A DNA stretch of 19,234 nt from an uncultured Propionibacteriaceae bacterium (GTDB lineage Bacteria; Actinomycetota; Actinomycetes; Propionibacteriales; Propionibacteriaceae): assembly GCA_938012815.1 (NCBI GenBank), contig CALLVV010000101.1:1-19234 (forward strand), in the 5' to 3' direction. Both the position numbers and the translations under genes were made by a program. The notes beneath the pieces are model-generated. The model had not been told where the DNA came from, did not search any database, and saw only the letters and a program-made list of their open reading frames with translations. Shown one piece after another: positions 1 to 7,816 of this stretch (position 1 is its first letter; every line of letters starts with the position of its first letter).

Positions 1-800
1 TGTGGTAGATCCTGCTGGTTGACGAGTTCTTTCCTGCGCGGGTGGCGTTGAATGATATCTGCTGCGGCGCTGTACGTGGCACACGCCGGTTCTTCCCACC
101 GAAGCAGTGGATGCCATACTTGTTCATGGAAGCGGTGCAGTCAGCGGACGTGTACTGCGTCCCCTAGACTCGACATGAAAAATCGTCACACCCTTGACGG
201 GCTGGCAGTTCCGAACCGCCAATTTTGCAGAACGTTGTGGAGGCAGGTCAGTTCGCATGTTTCCCTGCCATGGCGTAGCCAACAATCCTTCCTGCGAGCA
301 GAGCAGCCCTCGTCACGGCCTGCCGGGTACACGAATCCTTCCCGGGGTGTGAACATAGGTGATGTCACCCACCAGTCCCCGGAACCGGAGCATCAGCTGT
401 GAAGTCCCTTTCGATCAGGTCGGGACACCCTGCCGGGCCGGCCACCGGCACAGTAGTTGTAGACCTTGAGGCAAGGTGTGACACCCCCTCCAGGCCCTCC
501 TGCCGCATGAGCCGGCGCACCATCCCTCTGGACTGGTTGCAACACCACCCGCGTTCCAAGACTTTGCGACCCCGTCTATAACAGGTGGGTGTGTTCGGAG
601 CTCGCGTGAGGAAGACTCGTCACAACAATTGGCGAGTTCCTCCACAACGCTTTGTGGGTTTCCAACATACCCTCGTTGCGCCAAGGTGTAGCAGCCCTGA
701 ATGCGACACCACCCAGACAGTGGCACATCACACAGGTTCCGGAGTGGTTGCCTTCCTTGGCGGAGGTGTGTACGCGTATCGTGTTCTTTGCCGGAACACC
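1..800 (-). pseudogene. IS3 OrfB (DDE transposase) remnant, incomplete at window start
   Basis: This is the catalytic half of an IS3 transposase in pieces. The N-terminal part shows MCHCLGG, equivalent to the VMCRxLGVS motif of the family. The middle shows RRLMRQEGLEGV and TTVPVAGPAGCPDLIERDFTA, the HTH_21 linker to the integrase core. The first catalytic Asp lies in a VGDITYV stretch near 350-365, followed by the PREGFVY strand. The third catalytic acidic residue would be in the AESFNAT segment at about 40-80. Frame changes occur every 50-150 bases, and the second Asp segment was not clearly recovered. The remainder lies outside the window. Confidence 0.75.
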
Positions 801-1080
801 CGCCGCGGAGGAAAGCCGCCGCTTTATCTCTGAAGTCGATCCCCCGTCCGGGCCTCACGCAGCTCGGCCTTGATTTTCTTGCACTCAGCACGTTGGGCAG
901 CCATCATTTCCTCACCCTCAATACCGGAATGGGTTTTCCTCCACTTATTCACCCAGCATCCCCACGGTTTGCGGGACCAGACCGTAAGACTTTGCCACAT
1001 CGCTGATCGTGCAGGACTTCTCAACGACCACCCGACACGACCTGCTGTTTGAACTCTTCGCTGCACTTAGATACGGACAT
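800..1080 (-). pseudogene. IS3 OrfA (transposase HTH subunit) remnant
   Basis: The likely original start is an ATG at 1080 giving MSVSKCSEEFKQQVVSGGR, the usual N-terminus of an IS3 OrfA. A TGA follows at once. The frame then shifts to read EKSCTISDVAKSYGLVPQTVG, which is the helix-turn-helix core, and shifts again to read WVNKWRKTHSGIEGEE and the coiled-coil leucine-zipper region ending KAELREA. A third shift gives the segment IDFRDKAAAFL that normally closes OrfA. Three frame changes plus a stop in about 280 bases mean no functional product. The 800 boundary is approximate because OrfA and OrfB overlap in this family. Confidence 0.75.
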
Positions 1081-1347
1081 AATACAGACTTATGCCTCAC
1101 GTGTTCGATCAAACCTGTTTTTCGTCACTGTCCACGAAACGTGTAGCACTCCATTCCGACGGCGACATCCTGGTCATCACCATGCCCAAGGACACGGAGT
1201 GAGCACACTCATCATCGCCGAGTCATAGTCCGACGACACGCCGCACAACGCCCACGCCACCGCGGATACCCCGACCCAGCACCCAGGCCCAGGGCTTCGA
1301 CGAAGTGCCCGACGCCACTCACCGCCGGCCCCGGTTCCCACCCCACC
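1081..1347. other. Non-coding gap between the IS remnant and the TetR operon
   Basis: No convincing gene is seen here. A 36-codon frame starting at 1092 ends at 1202 with the sequence GDILVITMPKDTE. It overlaps by GTGA a short frame reading STLIIAES before a stop. This could be the debris of a pair of coupled genes hit by the IS element, but there is too little to identify them. Confidence 0.4.
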
Positions 1348-1376
1348 TTGAATGAGTGAGTACTCACTCATACACT
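1348..1376 (+). promoter_or_regulatory. Promoter of the TetR-ABC exporter operon
   Basis: A -35 hexamer TTGAAT (1348-1353) and a -10 hexamer TACACT (1371-1376) are separated by exactly 17 bases, the optimal sigma-70-type spacing. The transcription start would fall about 7-9 bases downstream, at or next to the GTG at 1385, so the message is probably leaderless or nearly so. The spacer is almost entirely filled by the TetR palindrome, so repressor binding should block RNA polymerase directly. Confidence 0.65.
1352..1371. promoter_or_regulatory. TetR-family operator, 20-bp perfect palindrome
   Basis: The bases ATGAGTGAGT-ACTCACTCAT form a perfect inverted repeat with no loop. It lies directly upstream of the TetR gene and between the -35 and -10 hexamers. 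Operators built on GAGTGAGTACTCACTC recur for TetR-type regulators of exporters in actinobacteria, and this is the obvious autoregulatory site. The ATG at 1352 lies inside the palindrome and is not a start codon. Confidence 0.8.
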
Positions 1377-1387
1377 GGTGCGCCGTG

Positions 1388-1975
1388 ATGACCCGTGCCC
1401 GACCTCTTCCGCCTGCCGAGCGGCGGGCGTCGTTGATTGCCGCGACCCGCCAGTTGATCCTGGACCACGGTCCCGAGGTGACCACCCGGCAGGTGGCGGA
1501 GGCCGCCGAGGTGGCAGAGGGAACCCTGTTCAGGGTGTTCCCGACCCGACGCGACCTGATCGCCGCCACCATCGCCGACCACCTCTCCCCCGAACGGCTC
1601 ACCGACATCTTCGCCGCGACCCCCGCCACCACGACCGTCGACGAGACCACCGAGGTGTGTCTGTCCACCGCCGCCGACTACGTCATCACCTTCGGTCGTT
1701 TCATCCCCCGACCGCACCGGGAAGGCAACCAGGACGAGATCCGGTTCCGGATCATGGAGCTGTGGGAGGCCCGGGTCCGTGACATCGCGGGCTGGATGCG
1801 TGACCGCCTGGCCCCACACGAGGCCAAGTTGACCATCCCGGTCAAGGACTTCGCCCATCTCGTCGTCACCCTGGCGATGGGATATGCGCACGGCAGATGC
1901 CCCGAGACCAGGTTGAACCCCGCCACCCTGGCGCGCCTCGCCCTCGACGGGGCCCGCAGGAAGGATTCCCTGTGA
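1388..1975 (+). CDS. TetR/AcrR-family transcriptional repressor of the adjacent ABC exporter
   Basis: This is a DNA-binding repressor that presumably releases the operon when a substrate of the downstream transporter binds. The 195-residue length is normal for TetR. The N-terminal helix-turn-helix is clear: residues about 16-55 read AATRQLILDHGPEVTTRQVAEA, then an AEGTLFRVFPTRRDLI recognition region. The C-terminal ligand domain is variable, as usual. The start is taken as ATG 1388. GTG 1385 is equally possible and lies closer to the predicted transcription start, while an in-frame ATG at 1352 is rejected because it sits in the operator. There is no clear ribosome binding site, consistent with a leaderless message. 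The stop overlaps the next gene's GTG by four bases, so the repressor and pump are co-expressed. Confidence 0.9.
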   Translation: MTRARPLPPAERRASLIAATRQLILDHGPEVTTRQVAEAAEVAEGTLFRVFPTRRDLIAATIADHLSPERLTDIFAATPATTTVDETTEVCLSTAADYVITFGRFIPRPHREGNQDEIRFRIMELWEARVRDIAGWMRDRLAPHEAKLTIPVKDFAHLVVTLAMGYAHGRCPETRLNPATLARLALDGARRKDSL

Positions 1976-3717
1976 TCAAAAGACTCAACCGGCTGATATT
2001 CACGTACCTGAAGCCGTATTGGAAAGAACTGCTGGCCGTCCTGGTCCTCCAGGTGCTGGCGACCGCCATGTCGCTGTATCTGCCAAACCTGAACGCGCAG
2101 ATCATCGACGACGGCGTCGTCAAGGGCGACACCGACCTGATCTGGCACAGTGGCGCCCTGATGCTGCTGTTCTCCCTGGTGCAAGCGGCGGGGCAGATCG
2201 GCGCCACCTGGTTCGGCGCCCTCATCGCCATGTCGCTGGGCCGCGACATCAGGGCCGCCATCTTCGACCGTGCCCTGTCGTTCTCCACCCGGGAGGTGCG
2301 CGACTTCGGGGCGTCGTCGCTGCTGACCCGCAACACCAACGACGTCCTGCAGGTGCAGACGATCGCCCAGACCACCCTGACCATCATCGTCGGGGCGCCC
2401 ATCATGATGGTCGGCGGTTTCATCATGGCGGTGCGCGAAGACTTCGGGCTGTCGTGGATCATCGCAGTCGGGGTCGCCGTGCTGGGCGTGGCGATCTCGC
2501 TGCTGATGATCTTCGCCTCCCCCCTGTTCCAGCGGATGCAGACCAACCTCGACGCCCTCAACCGGGTACTGCGCGAACAGATCAGCGGCATCCGGGTGAT
2601 CCGCGCCTTCATCCGCGAGGACCACGAGTCGAAGCGCTTCGAGGACGCCAACCAGGACGTCTACTCCGTCACACTGCGCGCCTCCCGTCTGATGGTGCTG
2701 CTGTTCCCGATCGCCATGTTCATGGTGAATGTCTCATCGGTCGCGGTGATCTGGTTCGGCGCCTTCCGCATCGACTCCGGCGACATCCAGATCGGACAGA
2801 TGACCGCCTTCCTGAACTACCTGATCCAGATTCTCATCTCGGTGCTGATGTCGACGATGCTGCTGGTCCTGGCCCCACGATCCGCGGTGTCCGCGGACCG
2901 CATCCTGGAGGTGCTGGACACCGAACCCACCGTGGCTCCCCCCACCGACCCGATCACCCCGCAGGAACTGACGGGTGTCGTCGAGTTCCGTGACGTCACC
3001 TTCACCTACCCGGGCGCGGAGGACCCGGTGCTGGCGGACCTGTCGTTCACCCTGGCCCCGGGCCGCACCACCGCGATCATCGGGTCGACGGGATCTGGCA
3101 AGTCCACCCTGGTGAACCTGATCCCCCGCCTGTACGACGTCAGCAGCGGCGAGGTGCTGGTGGACGGCGTCGATGTGCGCCGCCTCGACCCCGATGCCCT
3201 GTGGTCGCGGATCGGGCTGGTGCCGCAGAAGCCCTACCTGTTCTCCGGGACAGTGGCCTCCAACCTGCTCTACGGACGCCCCGACGCCACGCAGGAGCAG
3301 ATGTGGGAGGCACTGCGGATCGCCCAGGCCGCCGACTTCGTCGAGAAACTCGACGGCGGTCTCGCCGCCCACATCGCGCAGGGCGGCACGAACGTATCGG
3401 GCGGCCAGCGGCAGCGCCTGTCCATCGCGCGGGCACTGGTGAAGGAACCCGCCATCTACGTCTTCGACGATTCCTTCTCCGCCCTCGACGTCGCCACCGA
3501 CGCCCGCCTGCGCGCCGCCCTGGCACCGGCGACGGCGGACCGCGCCACCCTGATCGTCGCCCAGCGCGTCGCCACCATCCGGGGCGCCGACGAGATCCTC
3601 GTCCTGGAGCACGGCCGCATCGTGGGCCGCGGCACCCACGAGGAGCTGCTGGCCGACAACGCCACCTACCAGGAGATCGTCGACAGCCAGCTGGGCGCCG
3701 AGGAGGCCCGGGCATGA
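1972..3717 (+). CDS. ABC exporter half-transporter, degenerate-site subunit (TM287/LmrC/BmrC type)
   Basis: This is an integral membrane ABC half-transporter of 581 residues with a six-helix exporter domain (about 1-330) followed by a nucleotide-binding domain. Walker A is GSTGSGKST (371-379) and the signature is VSGGQ (475-479). Walker B ends FDDS, so Asp500 replaces the catalytic Glu, and the switch position is Gln531 (VAQRVATI) instead of His. Asp plus Gln at these two places is the hallmark of the degenerate-site partner in heterodimeric exporters. Start GTG 1972 overlaps the TetR stop (GTGA) and has a good GGAAGGA site 8-10 bases upstream; upstream in-frame starts would run through the TetR gene. 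The stop overlaps the next gene (ATGA). The likely role is multidrug or toxic-compound efflux; the substrate is unknown. Confidence 0.93.
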   Translation: MIKRLNRLIFTYLKPYWKELLAVLVLQVLATAMSLYLPNLNAQIIDDGVVKGDTDLIWHSGALMLLFSLVQAAGQIGATWFGALIAMSLGRDIRAAIFDRALSFSTREVRDFGASSLLTRNTNDVLQVQTIAQTTLTIIVGAPIMMVGGFIMAVREDFGLSWIIAVGVAVLGVAISLLMIFASPLFQRMQTNLDALNRVLREQISGIRVIRAFIREDHESKRFEDANQDVYSVTLRASRLMVLLFPIAMFMVNVSSVAVIWFGAFRIDSGDIQIGQMTAFLNYLIQILISVLMSTMLLVLAPRSAVSADRILEVLDTEPTVAPPTDPITPQELTGVVEFRDVTFTYPGAEDPVLADLSFTLAPGRTTAIIGSTGSGKSTLVNLIPRLYDVSSGEVLVDGVDVRRLDPDALWSRIGLVPQKPYLFSGTVASNLLYGRPDATQEQMWEALRIAQAADFVEKLDGGLAAHIAQGGTNVSGGQRQRLSIARALVKEPAIYVFDDSFSALDVATDARLRAALAPATADRATLIVAQRVATIRGADEILVLEHGRIVGRGTHEELLADNATYQEIVDSQLGAEEARA

Positions 3718-5711
3718 GCACCACCACCAACAACAACACCGGGACCGCCACCAAACCCGCGGCCAACAAACGTCCCGAGCATGGCCCGGGGAAAATCAGC
3801 TTCGGACCCGGCGGCCCCAGCGGCTCCGGGGAAACCGCAGCCGCTTTCCTGCCGTCGCTGAAACGCCTGCTCGGGATCATGAAACCGCACCGGATCGCGG
3901 TGGCGGTCGCACTCGTACTGGCCGTCGGCGCCGTCGTGATGTCCACCCTCGGCCCGAAGATCCTGGGTGCGGCCACCGACCTGCTGCTGGCCGGGATCGT
4001 CGGCAGGAACATGCCCGCGGGCGTCACGAAGGAACAGGCCATCGAGGCCGTCCGCGGCGGCGGGAACGACACCCTCGTCGAGATGCTGCAGCGCGTCGAC
4101 TTCACCCCCGGTCAGGGCATCGACTTCGGCGCCATCGGATCGGTGCTGGTCCTGGTGCTGCTGCTCTACGTCGCCTCCGCCGTCGCCACCTACGTCTCGA
4201 ACTGGCTACTGATCGGCGCGGCACAGAAGTCGGCGCGGCGGATGCGCAGCGACGTGGAGGCCAAGCTGCAGCGCCTCCCCCTGTCGTACTTCGACGGGCA
4301 GCCGCGCGGCGAGTTGCTCTCCCGCGTTACCAACGACATCGACAACATCTCCCAGACCCTGATGCAGACCCTGCCGCAGCTCATCAACTCGCTGCTGACG
4401 GTGGTCGGGGTGCTGATCATCATGATGTGGATCTCGTGGCCACTGGCGCTGGTCACGCTGGTCTCGATCCCGCTGTCGATGCTGATCGTGCCGTTGATCA
4501 TGCGTCGCTCCCAGCAACGCTTCGCCGACATGTGGAAGGCCACGGGCGAGCTGAACTCGGAGATCGAGGAGGCCTACACGGGCCATTCCCTGGTGAAGGT
4601 GTTCGGCCGCAAGTCGGAGGTGGAGGACACCTTCCACACCCGCAACGAGGAACTGTTCACGTCGTCGTTCGGGGCGCAGTTCCTCTCCGGGATCCTCATG
4701 CCGGTGATGTTCCTGGTCGGCAACCTCAACTACGTCATCGTCGCGGTCTTCGGCGGCCTCCAGGTGGCCACGGGGCAGATGAACATCGGCGACGTGCAGG
4801 CCTTCATCCAGTACTCGCGCCAGTTCACGCAGCCGCTGACGCAGCTCGCGTCCATGACGAACCTGCTGCAGTCGGGGGTGGCCTCCGCGGAGCGGGTCTT
4901 CGAGCTGCTCGACGCCGACGAGATGTCGCCGGAGCCGGGCCGCGGCCTGACCGCCGAGGGTGGGCACGTCGTCTTCGAGGACGTCACCTTCTCCTACAGC
5001 CCGGATCGTCCCCTCATCGAACACCTCAACCTGGAGGCGAAACCGGGCCAGACGGTCGCGATCGTCGGGCCCACCGGCGCGGGCAAGACCACGCTGGTGA
5101 ACCTGCTGATGCGTTTCTACGAGCTGAACTCCGGTCGCATCCTCCTCGACGGGACGGACATCGCGACGGTGGACCGGGGAGCGTTGCGCGACAACATGGG
5201 CATGGTGTTGCAGGACACGTGGCTGTTCGGCGGCACCATCCGCGACAACATCGCCTACGGCAAGGAGGGCGCCACGCAGGAGGAGATCCTGGCCGCGGCG
5301 AAGGCGGCGTTCGTGGATCGTTTCGTCCACTCCCTGCCCGACGGCTACGACACCGTCATCGACGAGGAGGGCAACAACGTCTCCGCGGGTGAGAAACAGC
5401 TCATCACCATCGCGCGGGCGTTCCTGTCGGAACCGGAACTGCTGATCCTCGACGAGGCCACCTCGTCGGTCGACACCCGCACCGAGCTGTTGCTGCAGAA
5501 GGCGATGGCGGCGCTGCGCAGTGGTCGTACGTCGTTCGTGATCGCCCACCGCCTGTCCACCATCCGCGACGCCGACCTGATCCTCGTCATGGACGACGGC
5601 GCCATCGTCGAGCAGGGCACCCACCACGACCTCCTGGCGGCCAAGGGGCGCTACCACGACCTGTACCAGTCGCAGTTCAACGCACCCATCGAGGAGGATT
5701 CCGCTCACTGA
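3714..5711 (+). CDS. ABC exporter half-transporter, catalytic-site subunit (TM288/LmrD/BmrD type)
   Basis: This is the 665-residue partner of the preceding half-transporter. A low-complexity polar N-terminus of about 45 residues (Thr/Asn/Gly/Pro-rich) precedes six membrane helices. A loop of about 50 residues between the first two helices is larger than in the partner. The nucleotide-binding domain has Walker A GPTGAGKT (452-459), a complete Walker B with Glu581 (ILDEATSS) and switch His612 (IAHRLSTI), but a non-canonical signature VSAGE (556-560) where LSGGQ is expected. That signature would complete the degenerate site of the partner, so the pair has one active and one inactive ATP site. 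The start overlaps the upstream stop by four bases (ATGA) with GAGGAGG upstream, indicating translational coupling. Confidence 0.93.
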   Translation: MSTTTNNNTGTATKPAANKRPEHGPGKISFGPGGPSGSGETAAAFLPSLKRLLGIMKPHRIAVAVALVLAVGAVVMSTLGPKILGAATDLLLAGIVGRNMPAGVTKEQAIEAVRGGGNDTLVEMLQRVDFTPGQGIDFGAIGSVLVLVLLLYVASAVATYVSNWLLIGAAQKSARRMRSDVEAKLQRLPLSYFDGQPRGELLSRVTNDIDNISQTLMQTLPQLINSLLTVVGVLIIMMWISWPLALVTLVSIPLSMLIVPLIMRRSQQRFADMWKATGELNSEIEEAYTGHSLVKVFGRKSEVEDTFHTRNEELFTSSFGAQFLSGILMPVMFLVGNLNYVIVAVFGGLQVATGQMNIGDVQAFIQYSRQFTQPLTQLASMTNLLQSGVASAERVFELLDADEMSPEPGRGLTAEGGHVVFEDVTFSYSPDRPLIEHLNLEAKPGQTVAIVGPTGAGKTTLVNLLMRFYELNSGRILLDGTDIATVDRGALRDNMGMVLQDTWLFGGTIRDNIAYGKEGATQEEILAAAKAAFVDRFVHSLPDGYDTVIDEEGNNVSAGEKQLITIARAFLSEPELLILDEATSSVDTRTELLLQKAMAALRSGRTSFVIAHRLSTIRDADLILVMDDGAIVEQGTHHDLLAAKGRYHDLYQSQFNAPIEEDSAH

Positions 5712-5994
5712 GAGATCGCGCCGATTGCAAAGCTGGTTGAACCGGCTCGTGGGGACGAGTGTGTTCTTCCTGCCCGCTGGTGAGGGCAGAGGTTCACATT
5801 CTTCCCTCGATCAGCGTTTCTCTCCTGACCTTGGGATCAGCCCCGAATCCGTTCTCGGCCGCCCGCACCTCAACGATCCATCAGTCCTCCGGTGGATGGA
5901 GGCACCGACCTCCCGCCAAGGGGCGGGCCCGGTCAGGGGCGGCCGAAGGGTCCCGTTGCGAGGCTTTTCCTGTTCTTCTGGAATCATTCCGCGC
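5712..5994. other. Intergenic region between the exporter and the Pr6Pr gene
   Basis: No gene is seen. A diverged fragment of the dispersed intergenic repeat lies at 5731-5759, just after the exporter stop. A TCCATC/GATGGA inverted repeat with a 12-base loop lies near 5877-5900, and its role is unknown. A possible promoter for the next gene is TTGCGA (5956-5961) and TGGAAT (5979-5984) with a 17-base spacer, which is weak. Confidence 0.4.
5731..5759 (+). repeat. Diverged fragment of the dispersed intergenic repeat
   Basis: It begins AGCTGGTTGAACCGGCTCGT, close to the start AGCTGGTTGAGCCGACCCGC of the copies at 17459 and 15632 (reverse). Similarity fades after about 25 bases. Like the other copies, it sits directly behind a gene 3' end. 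Confidence 0.4.
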
Positions 5995-6681
5995 ATGACG
6001 CAGAGCCCCGTTCCGCTTCCCCAACCCGTCCCGCCCGGCAGGCCCACCGACCTCCTGCCTTCCGCGAGCAACACCGAACTGGCACTGACCCTGGTGTGGC
6101 GGCTGGTTCTCACCTTGGTCTCCGGCGCGGGCCTGGTCCTGATGTTTGCCCCGCTCAACACATTCCCGCGGGTGATGAACCAGGTGCTGTACTTCACGAC
6201 GATCTCCACCATCCTCGTGTTTCTCGTGGCGTTGTTCGGCCTGCTCCGGCCGCTGCTCTTCCTGACCTTCCCGGCGCGTCGGAAGCTGGAGGGGAATCTG
6301 GGCTGGCTGCGCGGGCTCTCGGCGTGCGCGTCACTGCTGACGGGCCTGGTCTTCGGGTTCATCATCGCCGGGGACCTGAGCGCACCGACGAGCTTCATCC
6401 CGCACCTGGTGCTGCCGGTCATGTCCGTGATCGACTGGATCCTCGTCGGCAGGAACCAGTCCCTGCTGCCCTGGTGGGTCCCGCTGACCTGGACGCTGTC
6501 GCTGGTGCCCTACCTGTTCGTCTACGCCTGGGACGCGGTGAACGACACACCCATGTACGCCTTCTTGAACCCTGCCCGCCCCAGCTGGTGGCCGTGGGTG
6601 GCGATGCTGAGCGCCGGTTTCCTGGTCCTTGCATACGCGCTCTGGGGAGCGGGAAGGCTGCGCGCCCGGAAACGACCGTGA
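5995..6681 (+). CDS. Pr6Pr-family six-helix membrane protein
   Basis: This is a predicted integral membrane protein of 228 residues with about six hydrophobic segments. Motifs match the Pr6Pr (FAR-17a/AIG1-like) family as I know it: a YFTTISTILVFLVALFGLL segment corresponding to the FTxxSN helix, HLVLPVMSVIDWIL before the central helix, and PYLFVYAWDAV with a following YAFLNP. No catalytic role is established for the bacterial members. ATG 5995 is chosen because residues after it form a short polar N-terminus before the first helix, and the upstream open frame reads non-protein-like sequence. No ribosome binding site is visible. It stands alone and converges on mcrC. Confidence 0.8.
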   Translation: MTQSPVPLPQPVPPGRPTDLLPSASNTELALTLVWRLVLTLVSGAGLVLMFAPLNTFPRVMNQVLYFTTISTILVFLVALFGLLRPLLFLTFPARRKLEGNLGWLRGLSACASLLTGLVFGFIIAGDLSAPTSFIPHLVLPVMSVIDWILVGRNQSLLPWWVPLTWTLSLVPYLFVYAWDAVNDTPMYAFLNPARPSWWPWVAMLSAGFLVLAYALWGAGRLRARKRP

Positions 6682-6705
6682 CATGATCACCAGCGGTATC
6701 CCGGA

Positions 6706-6725
6706 AACCCTGATCTCTCGGGGTT
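6706..6725. terminator. Possible bidirectional terminator hairpin between convergent genes
   Basis: AACCC (6706-6710) and GGGTT (6721-6725) can pair around a 10-base loop, between the Pr6Pr stop and the mcrC stop. The stem is short and has no T-run, so this is a weak candidate. Confidence 0.25.
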
Positions 6726-7816
6726 CACGCTGCCTTGATCAGGCCCGCGATCTCGTCGAGCCGGCTCGCGATCCCGGCGAAGTCCTGGTCCAGGTCCAGG
6801 GTGCGCACGTGGAAACGGTGCCCGGTCTCGATCCACGTCTCCCGCAGCGGCGGGTCGACGGTGGTCTGCGCGTAGAGGAGCATCCCCTCGACCTCGCGGC
6901 CGCGCTGACGGGGATCGTGCGCCTCGTGCATGACGTAGCCGTAGATCTGGTTCCGGTTGCCGGCCGACAGGATCTTGTGGTCGTGGTGGGCCCCGAGGAT
7001 CTGGCCATGGCACTTCGTGTCGATGATGAGAGTCCGGGCCGGACCGGTCAGCACGACATCGGTGTGCATCCCAGGCAGGAAGGCGGGTGCGTTCTCGATG
7101 CCTCCGCTCACCCAAGGGGCGGCGGGGCGTAGACCCGGGTGATGGCGCCGGAAATAGGCCAGGACGAAGCGTTCGTAAAGGGCGCTGAGAACCTGCGGAT
7201 CGAGGAAATCCGCGAGCTCCAATCCACCTTCGACGTGGCTGAGCAACAACTCGTCCAGGACCAGGCGAGACATCCCCATCAGCAGCTGGTAGGAGCGATT
7301 GCCGCGGTGAATGGGCAGCGTGTCCCAGCGCAGGTGCCTGAGTTCCTCCCCGCTCAGGATCTCCACGTTTCCAATGCCAAGAAGAACCGACTTGAGGCGT
7401 ACCCTGCGCCGTCGCGTCACGTCCCCGTGCAGGAGCAGTCGCCGCGCGGCGGTTTTGAGAATGCGGTTCAGAACGGTGTTCTCGGTGCGTTCGTCGTAGC
7501 GGCAACGCACCCAGCGGCTGCGGCGGGCACCCAGCCGCATGGTTGCTGCGGGATCAATCCGTCCCCGCACGAGAGCGAGGTCCTCTTCGAAGGACTCGTA
7601 GTCGCGTTCGAAACCACGTCGGCGTTGGGATTCGAGGCCCTCGATGAGAATGGCTGCGAGGAGGTCGTGGATGTGATCGAACTCCTCACCTGCCAAGCGG
7701 CGGTGCTCACCGGTTTCCAGAGCGGTGAAGGCGTAGGCGAGCATGTGGTAGACGTTCTTCAACAACACGGTGCCGGGGCCACGCAGATGAGGCCGGCCCG
7801 CATCGCTCTTCGTCAC
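6725..7816 (-). CDS. mcrC: McrC, nuclease subunit of a McrBC modification-dependent restriction system
   Basis: McrC supplies the nuclease and activates the McrB motor to cut DNA carrying modified cytosines. The protein is 363 residues. The N-terminus has the family's LLKNVYHMLAYAF motif (residues 18-30). A central TENTVLNRIL segment and LYERFV (213-218) lead to a PD-(D/E)xK nuclease core with Asp253 (GMHTD) and Asp266-Thr-Lys268 (IIDTK), followed by Gln290-IYGY. All key residues are present, so it should be active. The start is GTG 7816, overlapping the mcrB stop by four bases (GTGA), which couples translation. The length is within the normal range for McrC. Confidence 0.93.
   Translation of the reverse strand: MTKSDAGRPHLRGPGTVLLKNVYHMLAYAFTALETGEHRRLAGEEFDHIHDLLAAILIEGLESQRRRGFERDYESFEEDLALVRGRIDPAATMRLGARRSRWVRCRYDERTENTVLNRILKTAARRLLLHGDVTRRRRVRLKSVLLGIGNVEILSGEELRHLRWDTLPIHRGNRSYQLLMGMSRLVLDELLLSHVEGGLELADFLDPQVLSALYERFVLAYFRRHHPGLRPAAPWVSGGIENAPAFLPGMHTDVVLTGPARTLIIDTKCHGQILGAHHDHKILSAGNRNQIYGYVMHEAHDPRQRGREVEGMLLYAQTTVDPPLRETWIETGHRFHVRTLDLDQDFAGIASRLDEIAGLIKAA

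Larger units (their letters stand above)
1..1080 (-). mobile_element. Decayed IS3-family insertion sequence, truncated by the window start
   Basis: Translating the minus strand piecewise in all three frames recovers an IS3-type OrfA followed by OrfB, broken by many frameshifts and stops. Recognisable pieces are the OrfA helix-turn-helix (TISDVAKSYGLVPQTVG), the OrfA tail KAELREA followed by IDFRDKAAAFL, and OrfB pieces near MCHCLGGV, RRLMRQEGLEGV, VGDITYVHT and ESFNAT-KELVNQQ. The last piece runs into the first bases of the window, so the 3' end of the element lies outside. No terminal inverted repeat could be identified on the inner side, so the right boundary is taken as the OrfA start codon. 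The element must be inactive. The IS3 assignment is from family knowledge of these motifs, and the subgroup is not resolved. Confidence 0.8.

Noticed and set aside
1092..1202. 36-codon frame as a real small gene
   Set aside because: It has no clear ribosome binding site or recognisable family and abuts a decayed IS element. It is kept only as possible gene debris.
1352..1387. ATG 1352 as the start of the TetR gene
   Set aside because: The codon lies within the perfect operator palindrome and upstream of the -10 hexamer, so it would not be transcribed from the visible promoter.
4206..5708. 500-codon open frame antisense to the second ABC half-transporter
   Set aside because: Its sequence is His/Gln/Arg/Asp-rich with no family motif. 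It is the mirror of a well-supported coding strand.
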